A stretch of DNA of 64,000 nucleotides from Flavobacteriaceae bacterium (GCA_014238425.1 JABABD010000018.1:1-64000), one strand, 5' to 3'. Numbered from the stretch's first letter, positions 18,082 to 27,409 are shown. Made by a program: numbers and translations. The notes: a model not told the origin generated them from the sequence alone.

Positions 18082-20141
18082 AGAGCTACATCTAATTTAT
18101 TCAAGTAATAACTATACGTAGCAAACTGCGATCTTATTTTAGATTCGGAACCGTTGTTTCTATATGCATTTGGTTTGTTTGGACTTAAAGATCTTGCTTT
18201 TACATTATCGCTCCAACAGATCTCGAAAGTATCTATAAGCTCTTTCTTAATGTCTTTATCGTAAATAGGGCATGTCACCTCTACTCTGTTTTCAATATTT
18301 CGGGTCATCCAATCTGCAGAAGCAATAAATACTTTTGGGTCATTATCATTACAAAATACAAACAATCTCGTGTGCTCTAAAAATTTATCAACAATACTAA
18401 TCGCTTCAATATTTTCACTCATATCAGGAACACCAGGGATTAAACAACAAATGCCTCTAACAATCATCTGAATTTTAACACCAGCTCTACTCGCTTCATA
18501 TAACTTATCTACCATCCTATAGTTAGATATACTATTCATCTTCAACTTAATATAAGCTGGCTTACCTTGTTTAACGTTTTCAATTTCTGCATCAATAAGT
18601 TTATTGAAAGAGGTTTCTGTATAATGCGGTGAAGTGATAATGTGTTTATATCTGAATATTTTATAATTAGTTTCAAAAAAATCAAACACCTTATCAATAT
18701 CTTTCAATATCTTTTGATTTGCTGTAAATAAGGTGTAATCTGTATATACTTTTGCTGTAGATTCATTAAAATTACCTGTGCTAACAAATCCATATCGTTT
18801 CAATTTCTTTCCTTCAAAGCGCTCAACGACACACATTTTACTATGTACTTTCAAGCCTTGCACACCAAAAATAAGATTCACACCTTCAGTTTCCATTTGC
18901 TCGGCATAATCAATATTTGCTTGCTCGTCAAAACGCGCTTGTATCTCTATAGAAACGGTCACTTTTTTACCATTCTTAGCAGCGTTTATCAAGGAACTGG
19001 CTACATGAGATATCTCGGCAAGTCTATAAATGGTAATCTTTATGGTCTTTACCTGTGGATCCAATGCTGCTTCTCTTAAAAACTTTACTACATAGGCGAA
19101 GGTATGATACGGTGCATATTGCAAATAATCTTTCTCAGCTATTGCCTTAAAAATACTTCCGCCAAAACTCAATCCTTTTACGGCTAATGGTTTTATTTTA
19201 TCATATAATAAATCGGTTCTACCAAGACTAGGAAACTTCACATAATCTCTTCGATTATGATACCGCCCACCAGGAATAATACTATCCTTGGAGTCAATTC
19301 CCATTTTACTCATGAGATACTCCAAAGTTTCTTCATTAATACTTTTATCATATACAAACCGAACAGGCTCACCAATTTGTCTGTGTTTGACACTTGCTGA
19401 TATTTTTTCAATAAAACTCTTGCTTACATCACTTTCAAAATCCAATTCTCCATCTCTAGTGATTTTTATCATATGTGCTGTAGCACTCTTATAGTTGAAA
19501 ATATTGAAGATTTCATCCATACAATGACGTAAAAGGTCATCAACCATGATAATATAGTTCTTATCTCCTATTTTTGGAAGAACAACAAACCGATCTATGC
19601 TCTTTGGTATTTCAATAAGTGCAAATTGACGTTCATCATCATCTAATATCATTTTGACAGCTAGATAAGCAGCACTATCTTTTAAAATAGGTAATTCTAT
19701 TGAATCGTTTAATATTATGGTAACTAAAGCTGGACTTACATATTGATGGAAATAATTAATTATGAACTCTTCATGAACTTCTGAAATATCTTCTTCATTA
19801 ACCATGTATATGCCTTCATTTTCGAGGCGATTCTGTATATTTTCAAGAATATTTAGACTCTCAGATTGTTGCTTGATCACTATTTCTGTAATCATTTCTA
19901 AAAGTTCTGCCGCCCTAATTCCACCCAAAGCACTCTTACCTCCTTTTCCAGCTTGATCAATACGCTTTATTGTAGCATAACGTACCTTAAAAAACTCATC
20001 CAAATTATTTGAAAATATTCCAAGGAAACGAAGTCGTTCAATCAAAGGCACTGTCTCATCACCAGCTTCTTGGAGAACGCGGGCATTGAATTGTAACCAA
20101 CTTAGCTCTCTATTTATATAAGAATTCTTATGCTTTACCAT
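18078..20141 (-). CDS. ppk1: Polyphosphate kinase 1
   Basis: About 687 residues from the ATG at 20141 (an in-frame TTG sits one codon upstream). It makes polyphosphate from ATP reversibly. N-terminal domain motif NRELSWLQFNARVLQEA, head domain, then the catalytic HKD-like domains: VHSKMCVVER contains the phosphorylated histidine near residue 433, followed by STGNFNESTAKVYTD and near the end FIASADWMTRNIENRVE. The length is typical. Expressed with ppx (ATGA overlap). A TATATTTG box lies 24 bases upstream of the start. Confidence 0.95.
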   Translation of the reverse strand: MVKHKNSYINRELSWLQFNARVLQEAGDETVPLIERLRFLGIFSNNLDEFFKVRYATIKRIDQAGKGGKSALGGIRAAELLEMITEIVIKQQSESLNILENIQNRLENEGIYMVNEEDISEVHEEFIINYFHQYVSPALVTIILNDSIELPILKDSAAYLAVKMILDDDERQFALIEIPKSIDRFVVLPKIGDKNYIIMVDDLLRHCMDEIFNIFNYKSATAHMIKITRDGELDFESDVSKSFIEKISASVKHRQIGEPVRFVYDKSINEETLEYLMSKMGIDSKDSIIPGGRYHNRRDYVKFPSLGRTDLLYDKIKPLAVKGLSFGGSIFKAIAEKDYLQYAPYHTFAYVVKFLREAALDPQVKTIKITIYRLAEISHVASSLINAAKNGKKVTVSIEIQARFDEQANIDYAEQMETEGVNLIFGVQGLKVHSKMCVVERFEGKKLKRYGFVSTGNFNESTAKVYTDYTLFTANQKILKDIDKVFDFFETNYKIFRYKHIITSPHYTETSFNKLIDAEIENVKQGKPAYIKLKMNSISNYRMVDKLYEASRAGVKIQMIVRGICCLIPGVPDMSENIEAISIVDKFLEHTRLFVFCNDNDPKVFIASADWMTRNIENRVEVTCPIYDKDIKKELIDTFEICWSDNVKARSLSPNKPNAYRNNGSESKIRSQFATYSYYLNKLDVAL

Positions 20142-20167
20142 CAAAATTTGTTGAAGTTAATCCTTAA

Positions 20168-20175
20168 CAAATATA
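20168..20175 (-). promoter_or_regulatory. Putative -7 promoter box of the ppk1-ppx operon
   Basis: The minus strand reads TATATTTG, matching TAnnTTTG, and would place a transcript start about 20 bases before the ppk1 ATG. No clear TTTG at -33. Confidence 0.4.
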
Positions 20176-20411
20176 TTCTATTTTACACTTAGAATCTTCC
20201 GTCAAGTCATGTATATATCAAGAGGTAATGAACAGAATGCTATTCTATTTGTCCATTTCATCGAATTAATTGTGTAATTTATCAATATAGGATACTCATT
20301 TGATTATATTACTTCAAACCTAAATCCATATTCAAACTAATCCCGCGAGGTCATGTTTGGTTTTGATCTTCATTTCCCTCTACCAAAATGTAACTGTGTA
20401 GACCTACATAA

Positions 20412-20900
20412 TTAATTTTTCAATTGCTTTGGGTATAATGATTGAATTGTTTTTCCTGGTTTTAAATCTTTCCAAGAATCAATATCAAACTCTAAATGAG
20501 TAAAACCAGATGTAGCTACATTATCGGTATATGTATCTCCAAACGTATTTACAAAAGCGGTCATGGCATGATTATGCCCAAAAACCATTAACGTCTTTAT
20601 ATCATCATCACAATTAGAAATCACATGTGTCAAATCTCTACCTGAAAAATCATAGAGCTGGTGGTTAAGCACAATGCCTTCCTCATTAATTCCAAGGTTC
20701 TTAGCATATATATATGCTGTTGTTTTTGCTCTAACCGCATCACTAGACAGTACTAAATCTGGCAATCCTATGGATTTCTTTAAGTGCTTAGATACCAAAT
20801 TAGCATCTTTAAACCCACGATTATTCAATGGTCTTTCATGATCTATAAGGTCATATTCCCAAGAGGATTTGGCATGTCTTACTAGATACAATGTTTTCAT
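20412..20900 (-). CDS. sixA: SixA-like histidine phosphatase
   Basis: 162 residues. The N-terminal LVRHAKSSWE holds the catalytic RH(G/A) histidine of the phosphoglycerate-mutase-like superfamily, and VFGHNHAMTAF supplies the second catalytic histidine. SixA-type proteins dephosphorylate phospho-histidine on signalling or PTS proteins; the actual substrate here is unknown. It starts 3 bases after pdxH on the same strand, so they form an operon. No signal peptide, so cytoplasmic. Confidence 0.85.
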   Translation of the reverse strand: MKTLYLVRHAKSSWEYDLIDHERPLNNRGFKDANLVSKHLKKSIGLPDLVLSSDAVRAKTTAYIYAKNLGINEEGIVLNHQLYDFSGRDLTHVISNCDDDIKTLMVFGHNHAMTAFVNTFGDTYTDNVATSGFTHLEFDIDSWKDLKPGKTIQSLYPKQLKN

Positions 20901-20903
20901 AGG

Positions 20904-21551
20904 TTATGGTTGTAAACGATCTATCTTCCAGTTATGATCTTCTTGTAGCTTATATCTAATTCTATCATGTAATCTACTCTCTCTTCCTTGCCAAAACTCA
21001 ATAGCTATAGGTGCCACAGTAAATCCACCCCAATGTTTCGGTCTAGGGATATCTTTGTCTTTAAACTCATGCTCTAAATCTATCAATTTTTCTTCGAGAA
21101 TTTTTCTGTTTTTAACTGGTTCGCTTTGATTAGACGCCCACGCACCTAACCTACTCATTCGTGGCCTAGAATTAAAATAGGTGTCAGATAGCGCAGCAGA
21201 AGATCTTGAAGCAATTCCTTTTATAATCACCTGTCGCTCAAGATTCGGCCAAAAGAAAGAAATAGACACATTTGGGTTCTTAAGAATCGACGCTCCTTTT
21301 TCTGAGTTATAATTAGTAAAAAACGTGAATCCATTATCATCAAAATATTTTAACAATACTACACGCCCTCTAGGAAAACCATCTACACCTATGGTAGAAA
21401 CGGTCATTGCATTAGCTTCCTCTACTCCATTTACCTTCTCTACTTCTTCAAACCATTTTTGAAATAACCGGATAGGGTCATCCAAAACATCTGCTTCAGT
21501 GAGCTTTTGTTTATTGTAGAATTTTCTATGCTTACTTAAGTCTTTTGCCAT
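20904..21551 (-). CDS. pdxH: Pyridoxamine 5'-phosphate oxidase
   Basis: About 215 residues from the ATG at 21551 (MAKDLSKHRKFY); a TTG two codons upstream is unlikely. FMN-dependent enzyme of PLP synthesis and salvage. Family motifs: MTVSTIGVDGFPRGRVVLLKYFDD, the FFTNYNSEKG FMN-contact segment, ASRSSAALSDTYFNSRPRMSRLGAWAS (split), and the C-terminal FWQGRESRLHDRIRY with substrate-binding R-L-H and final LQP. All key residues are present. Followed by sixA 3 bases later. Confidence 0.95.
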   Translation of the reverse strand: MAKDLSKHRKFYNKQKLTEADVLDDPIRLFQKWFEEVEKVNGVEEANAMTVSTIGVDGFPRGRVVLLKYFDDNGFTFFTNYNSEKGASILKNPNVSISFFWPNLERQVIIKGIASRSSAALSDTYFNSRPRMSRLGAWASNQSEPVKNRKILEEKLIDLEHEFKDKDIPRPKHWGGFTVAPIAIEFWQGRESRLHDRIRYKLQEDHNWKIDRLQP

Positions 21552-21636
21552 GTACAATCAATATATATATATGCAATTTACGAGATTCTAAAAATAATAT
21601 CATAGTTTCTTATTAACTTGTATAAAACTTTTCAAA

Positions 21637-22065
21637 ATGAAATTCACCTGTACTACAGAAATCAATCAACCAATTCATCATGTCTCTGATCACTTTCAGA
21701 ATCCAGAAACTATGAAACACTGTCAAGAAGGCTTTAAGGAAATCGTTCATTTAAGTGGTGAAAAAGGGCTGGCAGGCTCAAAAGCTAAATTGGTATATAA
21801 AAAATTTGATTTGTTCGAAACCATTATCAAGAATGATTTACCACATGAATTTATAGGTCAATATGACCATAAACACATGTCAAATACAATGAAGGCTAAT
21901 TTTGAAGCATTAAGTGAACATAAGACGCGATATACTTCTGAGGTTGAATACACACAATTTAAAGGTCTTATGGTAAAAATTATGGCTACATTATTTCCAG
22001 GAATGTTCAAGAAACAAGTTCAGAAATGGATGGACAAATTCAAGATCTATGTGGAAGCTAATTAA
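21637..22065 (+). CDS. SRPBCC-fold (polyketide cyclase-like) protein
   Basis: 142 residues, no signal peptide. N-terminal INQPIHHVSDHFQNPETMKHCQEG and C-terminal MDKFKIYVEAN fit the START/Bet v1-like SRPBCC superfamily, a small hydrophobic-ligand-binding or stress-related fold. No catalytic residues can be assigned. It overlaps the convergent rnz gene by 4 bases at its 3' end. It stands alone on the plus strand between minus-strand operons. Confidence 0.8.
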   Translation: MKFTCTTEINQPIHHVSDHFQNPETMKHCQEGFKEIVHLSGEKGLAGSKAKLVYKKFDLFETIIKNDLPHEFIGQYDHKHMSNTMKANFEALSEHKTRYTSEVEYTQFKGLMVKIMATLFPGMFKKQVQKWMDKFKIYVEAN

Positions 22066-22967
22066 AACTCAAACACCTTACCGTCCTCTGCTAATTCAAC
22101 ATTCTTGAAAATTGGATTTGCTTCCTTCATAAACGCATCCAGATTGCCATAACGTGTGGAATAATGACCAAGAATCAATATGCCTACATTCGCTTTCTTA
22201 GCAATTTGCGCCGCTTCTTTAGCAGTAGAATGTTTTGTCTTTGGAGCTAAATGCGCATGTTGTTCTAAAAATGTAGATTCATGATATAATACATCTACAT
22301 TTTCAATAATTGGAATAATAGATTCTTTATAAGCCGTATCACTGCAGAACGCATAAGATTTAATAGGGTCTGGCGAATTTGTCACATCTACATTCTTTAT
22401 AAGTTGTCCCTTTTTATTTTCAACATCTGCACCCTGTTTCAATTTCCTATAGTAGGCTTTGTCAATATGTGCCTTTTCTACCGATTGCATGTTCAGCTTA
22501 CGCTCTCCTGGTTTTTCTTTAAATAGAAATCCATTGGTATATACCCTATGATCCAAAGGGATGGTATACACTTCAACATTATCATCCTCAAAAATAAGTT
22601 CGGATTCCGTAGATGTCAGTTCATGAAACACCAGTTGATAATTGGTCCAAGAATCTGCCAATTTCATTTGAAGTGTGATTACGTCCTTTAAGCCTTTCGG
22701 TCCATAAATATGCAGTTCTGTTTTTCTGGTAAGCAATCTGAATGTAGAGATCAATCCTGCCAAACCAAAATAATGATCCCCATGTAAATGTGAAATAAAT
22801 ATGTGTTTAATGCGGGCAAACTTAATTTTGTTCTTTCGTAATTGTACTTGAGTTCCTTCTCCACAATCTATAAGGAATAGGTGGTTTTTGATTTCAAGGA
22901 CCTGTGCCGTAGGGTTTGTAAATGTTCGTGGCGTAGCACTATAACACCCAAGGATATTTAATTTCAT
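22062..22967 (-). CDS. rnz: Ribonuclease Z
   Basis: 301 residues, the short form tRNase Z, which cuts tRNA precursors 3' of the discriminator base. The metallo-beta-lactamase zinc motif FISHLHGDHYFGLAG is present, as are the DCGEG segment, SDT (CSDTAYKESI), the EAAQIAKKA-preceding HST motif and LILGHYSTRY with the last ligand histidine. Last gene of the pyrR-pyrB-STAS-DUF3291-rnz run; its ATG overlaps the preceding stop by one base. Confidence 0.94.
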   Translation of the reverse strand: MKLNILGCYSATPRTFTNPTAQVLEIKNHLFLIDCGEGTQVQLRKNKIKFARIKHIFISHLHGDHYFGLAGLISTFRLLTRKTELHIYGPKGLKDVITLQMKLADSWTNYQLVFHELTSTESELIFEDDNVEVYTIPLDHRVYTNGFLFKEKPGERKLNMQSVEKAHIDKAYYRKLKQGADVENKKGQLIKNVDVTNSPDPIKSYAFCSDTAYKESIIPIIENVDVLYHESTFLEQHAHLAPKTKHSTAKEAAQIAKKANVGILILGHYSTRYGNLDAFMKEANPIFKNVELAEDGKVFEF

Positions 22968-23440
22968 TAAGGCGTGGTGGCATTATAATTATTAAGATCA
23001 TTAATTGAGAAGTCACTCTTAAAAGAAAACGCATAAGGTGATTCTCCGTGATTTCTTATGTATGACAACCGTTTCTTAGCTTCTTCTGGTGTTGGGATAT
23101 GACCTTCTTCTACATACCAAAGCACCATATGTATGTCCTTCATTTTACTAAACCATTCTTTCTTTCGTTTCATAATGGCAACATGACTTGAGTTATAAGT
23201 AAACTCAAAAAGTGATTGTTTATTCTTCCAAACGGACATATTTATAATCATAAAATCGTCTTCAAACACTCTTAATGCTGTTGCATTGTCTTGGTCACCT
23301 GTTAATCTCCAAACAAATCCTTTGGACTTGTCTGCAATGGCATTGATTCGATCCAAATTATTGACAAAATCAATCATAATAGGGTCGTCTATTGGCGTAA
23401 GCATCCTAGCTATGTTTAGTTGGGCGAGATTAAAATTCAT
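22967..23440 (-). CDS. DUF3291 family protein
   Basis: 157 residues matching DUF3291 (N-terminal FNLAQLNIARMLTPIDDP, then SKGFVWRL and a central MSVWKNKQSLFEFTYNSSH). The fold is expected to be a dimeric alpha-beta barrel related to antibiotic-monooxygenase-like proteins (family-level inference). No signal peptide. It overlaps rnz and the STAS-like gene by one base each, so it is transcribed with them; the job of the family is unknown. Confidence 0.8.
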   Translation of the reverse strand: MNFNLAQLNIARMLTPIDDPIMIDFVNNLDRINAIADKSKGFVWRLTGDQDNATALRVFEDDFMIINMSVWKNKQSLFEFTYNSSHVAIMKRKKEWFSKMKDIHMVLWYVEEGHIPTPEEAKKRLSYIRNHGESPYAFSFKSDFSINDLNNYNATTP

Positions 23441-23772
23441 TAAAAACCTAAGTCACGTTCAATTTCTTCCATTTCTATGATGTCATAAGCTTCTTGAAGT
23501 GTTGGTACTACCACAATTTCTTCCGGCATATCATCAAAATTCACTTTATCTGTCACTATCACGAATGAGTGTTTAGCTCTCCTATGTTGATTCGACACTT
23601 GCAGAAATTCAACAACCTCTGGCAATGCTATGGTACTTAAAGTCGTTAAATTAACGACGACATTATCATTCTTGAATCTGTGATATTCGCTATTAAGTCG
23701 TTTAACAAATTCTTGAATAGACAATTTTTCTTGGGTAATGACAGAAATATTTCCGTCTTTGTCAAAAATCAT
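23440..23772 (-). CDS. Small STAS-like protein
   Basis: 110 residues. Pattern of alternating strands and helices (ISVITQEKLSIQEFVKRL, VVVNLTTLSTIALPEVVEFL, HSFVIVTD) resembles a STAS domain as in anti-sigma antagonists, but the phosphorylatable Ser/Thr position is not certain. Proteins of this type beside rnz in flavobacteria are sometimes mislabelled as ribonuclease Z; it has no metallo-hydrolase motif. Tightly packed with DUF3291 (1-base overlap) and pyrB (3-base gap). Confidence 0.65.
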   Translation of the reverse strand: MIFDKDGNISVITQEKLSIQEFVKRLNSEYHRFKNDNVVVNLTTLSTIALPEVVEFLQVSNQHRRAKHSFVIVTDKVNFDDMPEEIVVVPTLQEAYDIIEMEEIERDLGF

Positions 23773-23775
23773 GAT

Positions 23776-24705
23776 TTACTGTTTTATTTTAGACGCTAAT
23801 AAATATATAACAGCCATTCTAATGGCTACTCCGTTTTCTACTTGATCAAGTATAATTGCCTGATCAGAGTCTGCAACATCGCTAGTTATTTCTACGCCTC
23901 TATTTATAGGCCCTGGATGCATGATAATAATATCTTTATCCAAACTATCGAGCAGGTTCTTGGTAACTCCAAACTGTTGGGTATATTCTCTTGTTGAAGG
24001 AAAATAACTAATTTCCATACGTTCGTTCTGAACTCTTAACATATTTGCAACATCACACCAATTTAGCGCGTCACGAAGGTTGGTTTCAACTTTAATGCCA
24101 AGTTTCTCAATATGCTTTGGCATCAAAGTCTTTGGGCCGCACACTTTCACATTGGCTCCTTGTAATTTGAGAGCAAATATATTGGATAAGGCTACTCTAG
24201 AGTGAAGGATATCTCCAACAATCACTACATTTTTTCCTTTTACATCTCCTAATTTCTCTCTTATAGAGTAAGAATCTAAAAGAGCCTGAGTTGGATGTTC
24301 ATGAGCTCCGTCACCAGCATTGATAATACTCGCCTTAACATGTTTAGATAAAAATATACCTGATCCAGGATTAGGATGCCTCATAACTACCATATCCACT
24401 TTCATTGATAAGATATTATTAACAGTATCAATAAGAGTTTCTCCTTTCTTAACAGACGATTGTGATGCTGAAAAATTAATGACATCTGCCGACAAACGTT
24501 TTTCTGCAAGTTCGAATGATAATTTAGTACGTGTACTATTTTCAAAAAACAGGTTAGCAATAGTAATATCTCTAAGCGAAGGCACCTTTTTTATTGGTCT
24601 ATTAATTACTTCCTTAAAATGATCAGCTGTTTCAAATATGAGTTGAATATCTTTTTTGTTAAGATATTTTATTCCTAATAAGTGATTGACACTTAATTCG
24701 CTCAT
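23776..24705 (-). CDS. pyrB: Aspartate carbamoyltransferase catalytic chain
   Basis: About 309 residues from the ATG at 24705 (MSELSVNHLLGI); an upstream TTG is less likely. Condenses carbamoyl phosphate and aspartate in pyrimidine synthesis. Carbamoyl-phosphate motif FFENSTRTKLSFE, HPTQALLDSYSIREK and the aspartate-site region MLRVQNERM are intact, with HPGPINRGVEI near the C-terminus. No pyrI regulatory chain is nearby. Follows pyrR by about 5 bases, the usual co-regulated pair. Confidence 0.95.
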   Translation of the reverse strand: MSELSVNHLLGIKYLNKKDIQLIFETADHFKEVINRPIKKVPSLRDITIANLFFENSTRTKLSFELAEKRLSADVINFSASQSSVKKGETLIDTVNNILSMKVDMVVMRHPNPGSGIFLSKHVKASIINAGDGAHEHPTQALLDSYSIREKLGDVKGKNVVIVGDILHSRVALSNIFALKLQGANVKVCGPKTLMPKHIEKLGIKVETNLRDALNWCDVANMLRVQNERMEISYFPSTREYTQQFGVTKNLLDSLDKDIIIMHPGPINRGVEITSDVADSDQAIILDQVENGVAIRMAVIYLLASKIKQ

Positions 24706-24710
24706 TTCTT

Positions 24711-25250
24711 TCAATTATTAATTAAGTAAACCGAATCTTCTCCGTCGTTTTCCTTCCAATTAACTTTTACCTTTTCTTTATTTATTGCATCAACTTGTCG
24801 TCCTCTATAATTTGGCTGTATTGGCAAATGCCTACTAAATCTCCTATCTATCAAAGTCAAAAGTTCAATCTCTTTGGGGCGTCCAAAAGATTGTATTGCC
24901 GTTAAAGCCGATCGAATACTTCGTCCAGTATACAACACGTCATCAACGAAAACGACTTTCTTGTCTTCAACTATAAAATTAATATCGGTTGTATTTGCTT
25001 CTAAAGGCTTATCGCTTCTTCTAAAATCATCACGATAGAAGGTAATATCCAAATAACCAGAATGGATATTCTTGATTTTATAGTCAGACTTCAAGATGTC
25101 TATTAACCGATCAGCCAAAAAAGTGCCTCGTGGTTGTAGACCTATTATAGCCGTATTACTAAAGTCGTTATGATTTTCAATAAGTTGACAAGCCAGTCGA
25201 TGAAGAATGATATTTACTTCTTTAGCATTAAGTAACACTTTTTGACTCAT
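24711..25250 (-). CDS. pyrR: PyrR: pyrimidine operon regulator / uracil phosphoribosyltransferase
   Basis: About 179 residues from the ATG at 25250 (MSQKVLLNAKEVNIILHRL); the frame is open further upstream but that part is not conserved-looking. Type I PRTase fold with the PRPP loop VVFVDDVLYTGRSIRSAL and NIHSGYLDITFYRDD. In Gram-positive bacteria it binds pyr mRNA; in Bacteroidota the regulatory role is less clear. First gene of the operon with pyrB. A palindrome and a promoter-like box lie directly upstream. Confidence 0.93.
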   Translation of the reverse strand: MSQKVLLNAKEVNIILHRLACQLIENHNDFSNTAIIGLQPRGTFLADRLIDILKSDYKIKNIHSGYLDITFYRDDFRRSDKPLEANTTDINFIVEDKKVVFVDDVLYTGRSIRSALTAIQSFGRPKEIELLTLIDRRFSRHLPIQPNYRGRQVDAINKEKVKVNWKENDGEDSVYLINN

Positions 25251-25257
25251 ATAGTAT

Positions 25258-25283
25258 CCAAACGTATTTGGAAAGCAAAGATA
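25258..25283 (-). promoter_or_regulatory. Putative pyrR promoter box with adjacent palindrome
   Basis: The minus strand has TATCTTTG (25276-25283), a TAnnTTTG match. Just downstream, at the expected transcript start, is the perfect 14-base palindrome-like element CCAAACGTATTTGG (25258-25271, arms CCAAA/TTTGG). It could be an operator or the first hairpin of the leader; this is inference. Confidence 0.4.
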
Positions 25284-25344
25284 AGCCAAAATTCTAAAAA
25301 GTATAAAGAATACTTTTGATTAGTTACACAAACTGTATTATAAA

Positions 25345-25372
25345 AAAAGCCTTTCATTTCTGAAAGGCTTTT
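25345..25372 (-). terminator. Rho-independent terminator of rpsA
   Basis: A 12-bp perfect stem (25345-25356 with 25361-25372), 4-base loop, and a T tract on the minus strand. It lies 23 bases after the rpsA stop. Confidence 0.85.
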
Positions 25373-25394
25373 AATTATTTAGATGTTTGAAAAT

Positions 25395-27296
25395 TTATTT
25401 CTTTCCGTCCATCTTATCTTTAAGAGCTTGTAACTCTTCATTAACGTCTCCGATAGTCGTTTTCTCAGAATTGCTCGCAGCTACTTTTTTAGCAGCAGCT
25501 TTCACATTCTTAGCCTCTTCTTCTCTGAAGATAGCTGTATGAGAAGCAACAACACGTTTGAATTCTTTATTGAATTCTATAATCTTGAATTCAGCGCTTT
25601 CGCCTTTCTTCAATTTCTTACCATCTTCTTTCTCTAAGTGGCGAGATGGTACAAAAGCAACGATATCTTCGTTAAACTCTATTGTAGCGCCTTTATCAAC
25701 AATTTCAGAGATTTCAGCAGTATGTACTGAATCTAATCCATAATCATCTTCATACTTGTCCCAAGGATTGTCTGTCGTTTGTTTGTGACCTAAACTTAGT
25801 TTACGTCCATCAACATCCAATTCTAAAACAACCACATCAAGATTATCTCCTACATTGCAGAATTCACTTGGATGCTTTATTTTTTTGGTCCAAGAAAGGT
25901 CAGAAATATAAATCAATCCATCAATACCTTCTTCTAGCTCAACAAACACTCCAAAGTTCGTAAAGTTACGAACGATTCCAGAATGCTTAGAACCAACAGG
26001 GTATTTAGATGTGATATCTGTCCATGGATCTGGTGTTAATTGCTTAATACCAAGAGACATCTTACGATCTTCTCTATCTAAAGTAAGAACTACAGCTTCT
26101 ACTTCATCACCTACTTTTACAAAATCTTGTGCAGAACGCAAGTGCGTGCTCCATGACATTTCAGATACGTGAATTAATCCTTCAACACCTTCAGCAACTT
26201 CAATAAATGCACCGTAATCAGCAATAACGACTACTTTACCTTTTACTTTATCACCAATTTTCAACTCTTCTCCAAGAGCTTCCCATGGGTGCTTGCTTAA
26301 TTGCTTAAGACCTAATTGGATTCTTGATTTATCTTCATCAAAATCAAGAATAACAACATTCAATTTCTGATCCAATTCAACAATCTCATTCGGATGGTTG
26401 ATTCTTGACCAAGAAAGGTCTGTAATGTGTACTAATCCGTCAACACCACCAAGATCAATAAACACACCATAAGATGTAATGTTCTTTACAGTACCTTCTA
26501 ATACTTGACCTTTTTCTAGTTGACCAATGATTTCTTTTTTCTGTTCTTCAATATCAGCTTCAATAAGTGCTTTATGCGACACTACAACGTTTTTGAATTC
26601 GTGATTGATTTTCACCACTTTGAATTCCATTGTCTTGCTAACATATGCATCGTAATCTCTAATAGGCTTCACATCGATTTGAGAACCTGGCAAGAATGCC
26701 TCGATACCAAATACGTCAACGATCATACCTCCTTTTGTTCTACACTTAACAAAACCGTTAACGATTTCACCTGTATCATGAGCTGCATTTACGCGATCCC
26801 AAGCCTTAATAACTCTGGCCTTTCTGTGAGACAATATTAACTGACCTGTTGCATCTTCACGAACGTCAATCAATACTTCTACTTTATCGCCAACCTTAAG
26901 GTCTGGATTGTAACGAAATTCGTTAAGTGATACAACACCTTCAGATTTAGCGTTGATGTCGATAATGGCATCACGATCCGATAAGTATACGACTTCACCT
27001 GTTACAACTTCGTCGTTAAGAGTATCTACGAAATTCTCTGCTACTAATTTTTCAAACTCTTGAAGCTTCTTATCTTCAACTTGCTCAATACCTTCTTCGT
27101 AATTGTGCCAATCAAATTCTTTAAGAAATTTTTCTGGATTTGCTTGTGCCGGAGATACTTCTTCTACTTTTGGAGCTTCTGCAACTGCTACATCTATAGC
27201 TTCAACCTCAGCTTTTGTAGTTTTCTTAGCAGCTACTTTTTTAGGTGCTGCCTTAGCTTTAGTTGCTTTTGCTTTTGTTTCTTTTTTTTCAGCCAT
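25395..27296 (-). CDS. rpsA: 30S ribosomal protein S1
   Basis: 633 residues. It has an Ala/Lys-rich N-terminal extension (about 1-45, low complexity), then six S1 RNA-binding domains; domains 3-6 show the repeated pattern GxVxxxxxxGxFVEL..GxxGLIHxSxxSW. Its role is to bind mRNA and aid initiation, which matters in Bacteroidota where Shine-Dalgarno sequences are rare. The C-terminal tail (AAAKKVAASNSEK) is again Ala/Lys-rich. The ATG at 27296 follows a leader of about 110 bases that holds two hairpins and a strong promoter. Monocistronic with its own terminator. Confidence 0.96.
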   Translation of the reverse strand: MAEKKETKAKATKAKAAPKKVAAKKTTKAEVEAIDVAVAEAPKVEEVSPAQANPEKFLKEFDWHNYEEGIEQVEDKKLQEFEKLVAENFVDTLNDEVVTGEVVYLSDRDAIIDINAKSEGVVSLNEFRYNPDLKVGDKVEVLIDVREDATGQLILSHRKARVIKAWDRVNAAHDTGEIVNGFVKCRTKGGMIVDVFGIEAFLPGSQIDVKPIRDYDAYVSKTMEFKVVKINHEFKNVVVSHKALIEADIEEQKKEIIGQLEKGQVLEGTVKNITSYGVFIDLGGVDGLVHITDLSWSRINHPNEIVELDQKLNVVILDFDEDKSRIQLGLKQLSKHPWEALGEELKIGDKVKGKVVVIADYGAFIEVAEGVEGLIHVSEMSWSTHLRSAQDFVKVGDEVEAVVLTLDREDRKMSLGIKQLTPDPWTDITSKYPVGSKHSGIVRNFTNFGVFVELEEGIDGLIYISDLSWTKKIKHPSEFCNVGDNLDVVVLELDVDGRKLSLGHKQTTDNPWDKYEDDYGLDSVHTAEISEIVDKGATIEFNEDIVAFVPSRHLEKEDGKKLKKGESAEFKIIEFNKEFKRVVASHTAIFREEEAKNVKAAAKKVAASNSEKTTIGDVNEELQALKDKMDGKK

Positions 27297-27344
27297 TGCT
27301 GATTATAATTTGTATTCTATATGTTTCGGAAGTTTTATGCGAAC

Positions 27345-27409
27345 AACACTATAGAAGTGTTATTATTTTCTTTCAATTCCTTTTATCTTTCCGAGAGTTC
27401 GCTAAAAGG
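27345..27409 (-). promoter_or_regulatory. Structured 5' leader of rpsA
   Basis: Two inverted repeats lie within the predicted leader: a 7-bp stem CCTTTTA/TAAAAGG (27379-27385 with 27403-27409) at the very 5' end, and a 6-bp stem AACACT/AGTGTT (27345-27350 with 27356-27361) about 50 bases before the start codon. S1 autoregulates its own translation through leader structures in other bacteria, so a cis-regulatory role is plausible here, but no known leader motif was recognised. Confidence 0.4.

Noticed and set aside
23440-23772. Annotation of the small STAS-like gene as ribonuclease Z
   Set aside because: No HxHxDH metallo-hydrolase motif; the true rnz lies two genes downstream.
27060-27302. 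Phe/Cys-rich 80-codon plus-strand frame
   Set aside because: Shadow of the Ala/Lys-rich N-terminus of ribosomal protein S1 on the minus strand.
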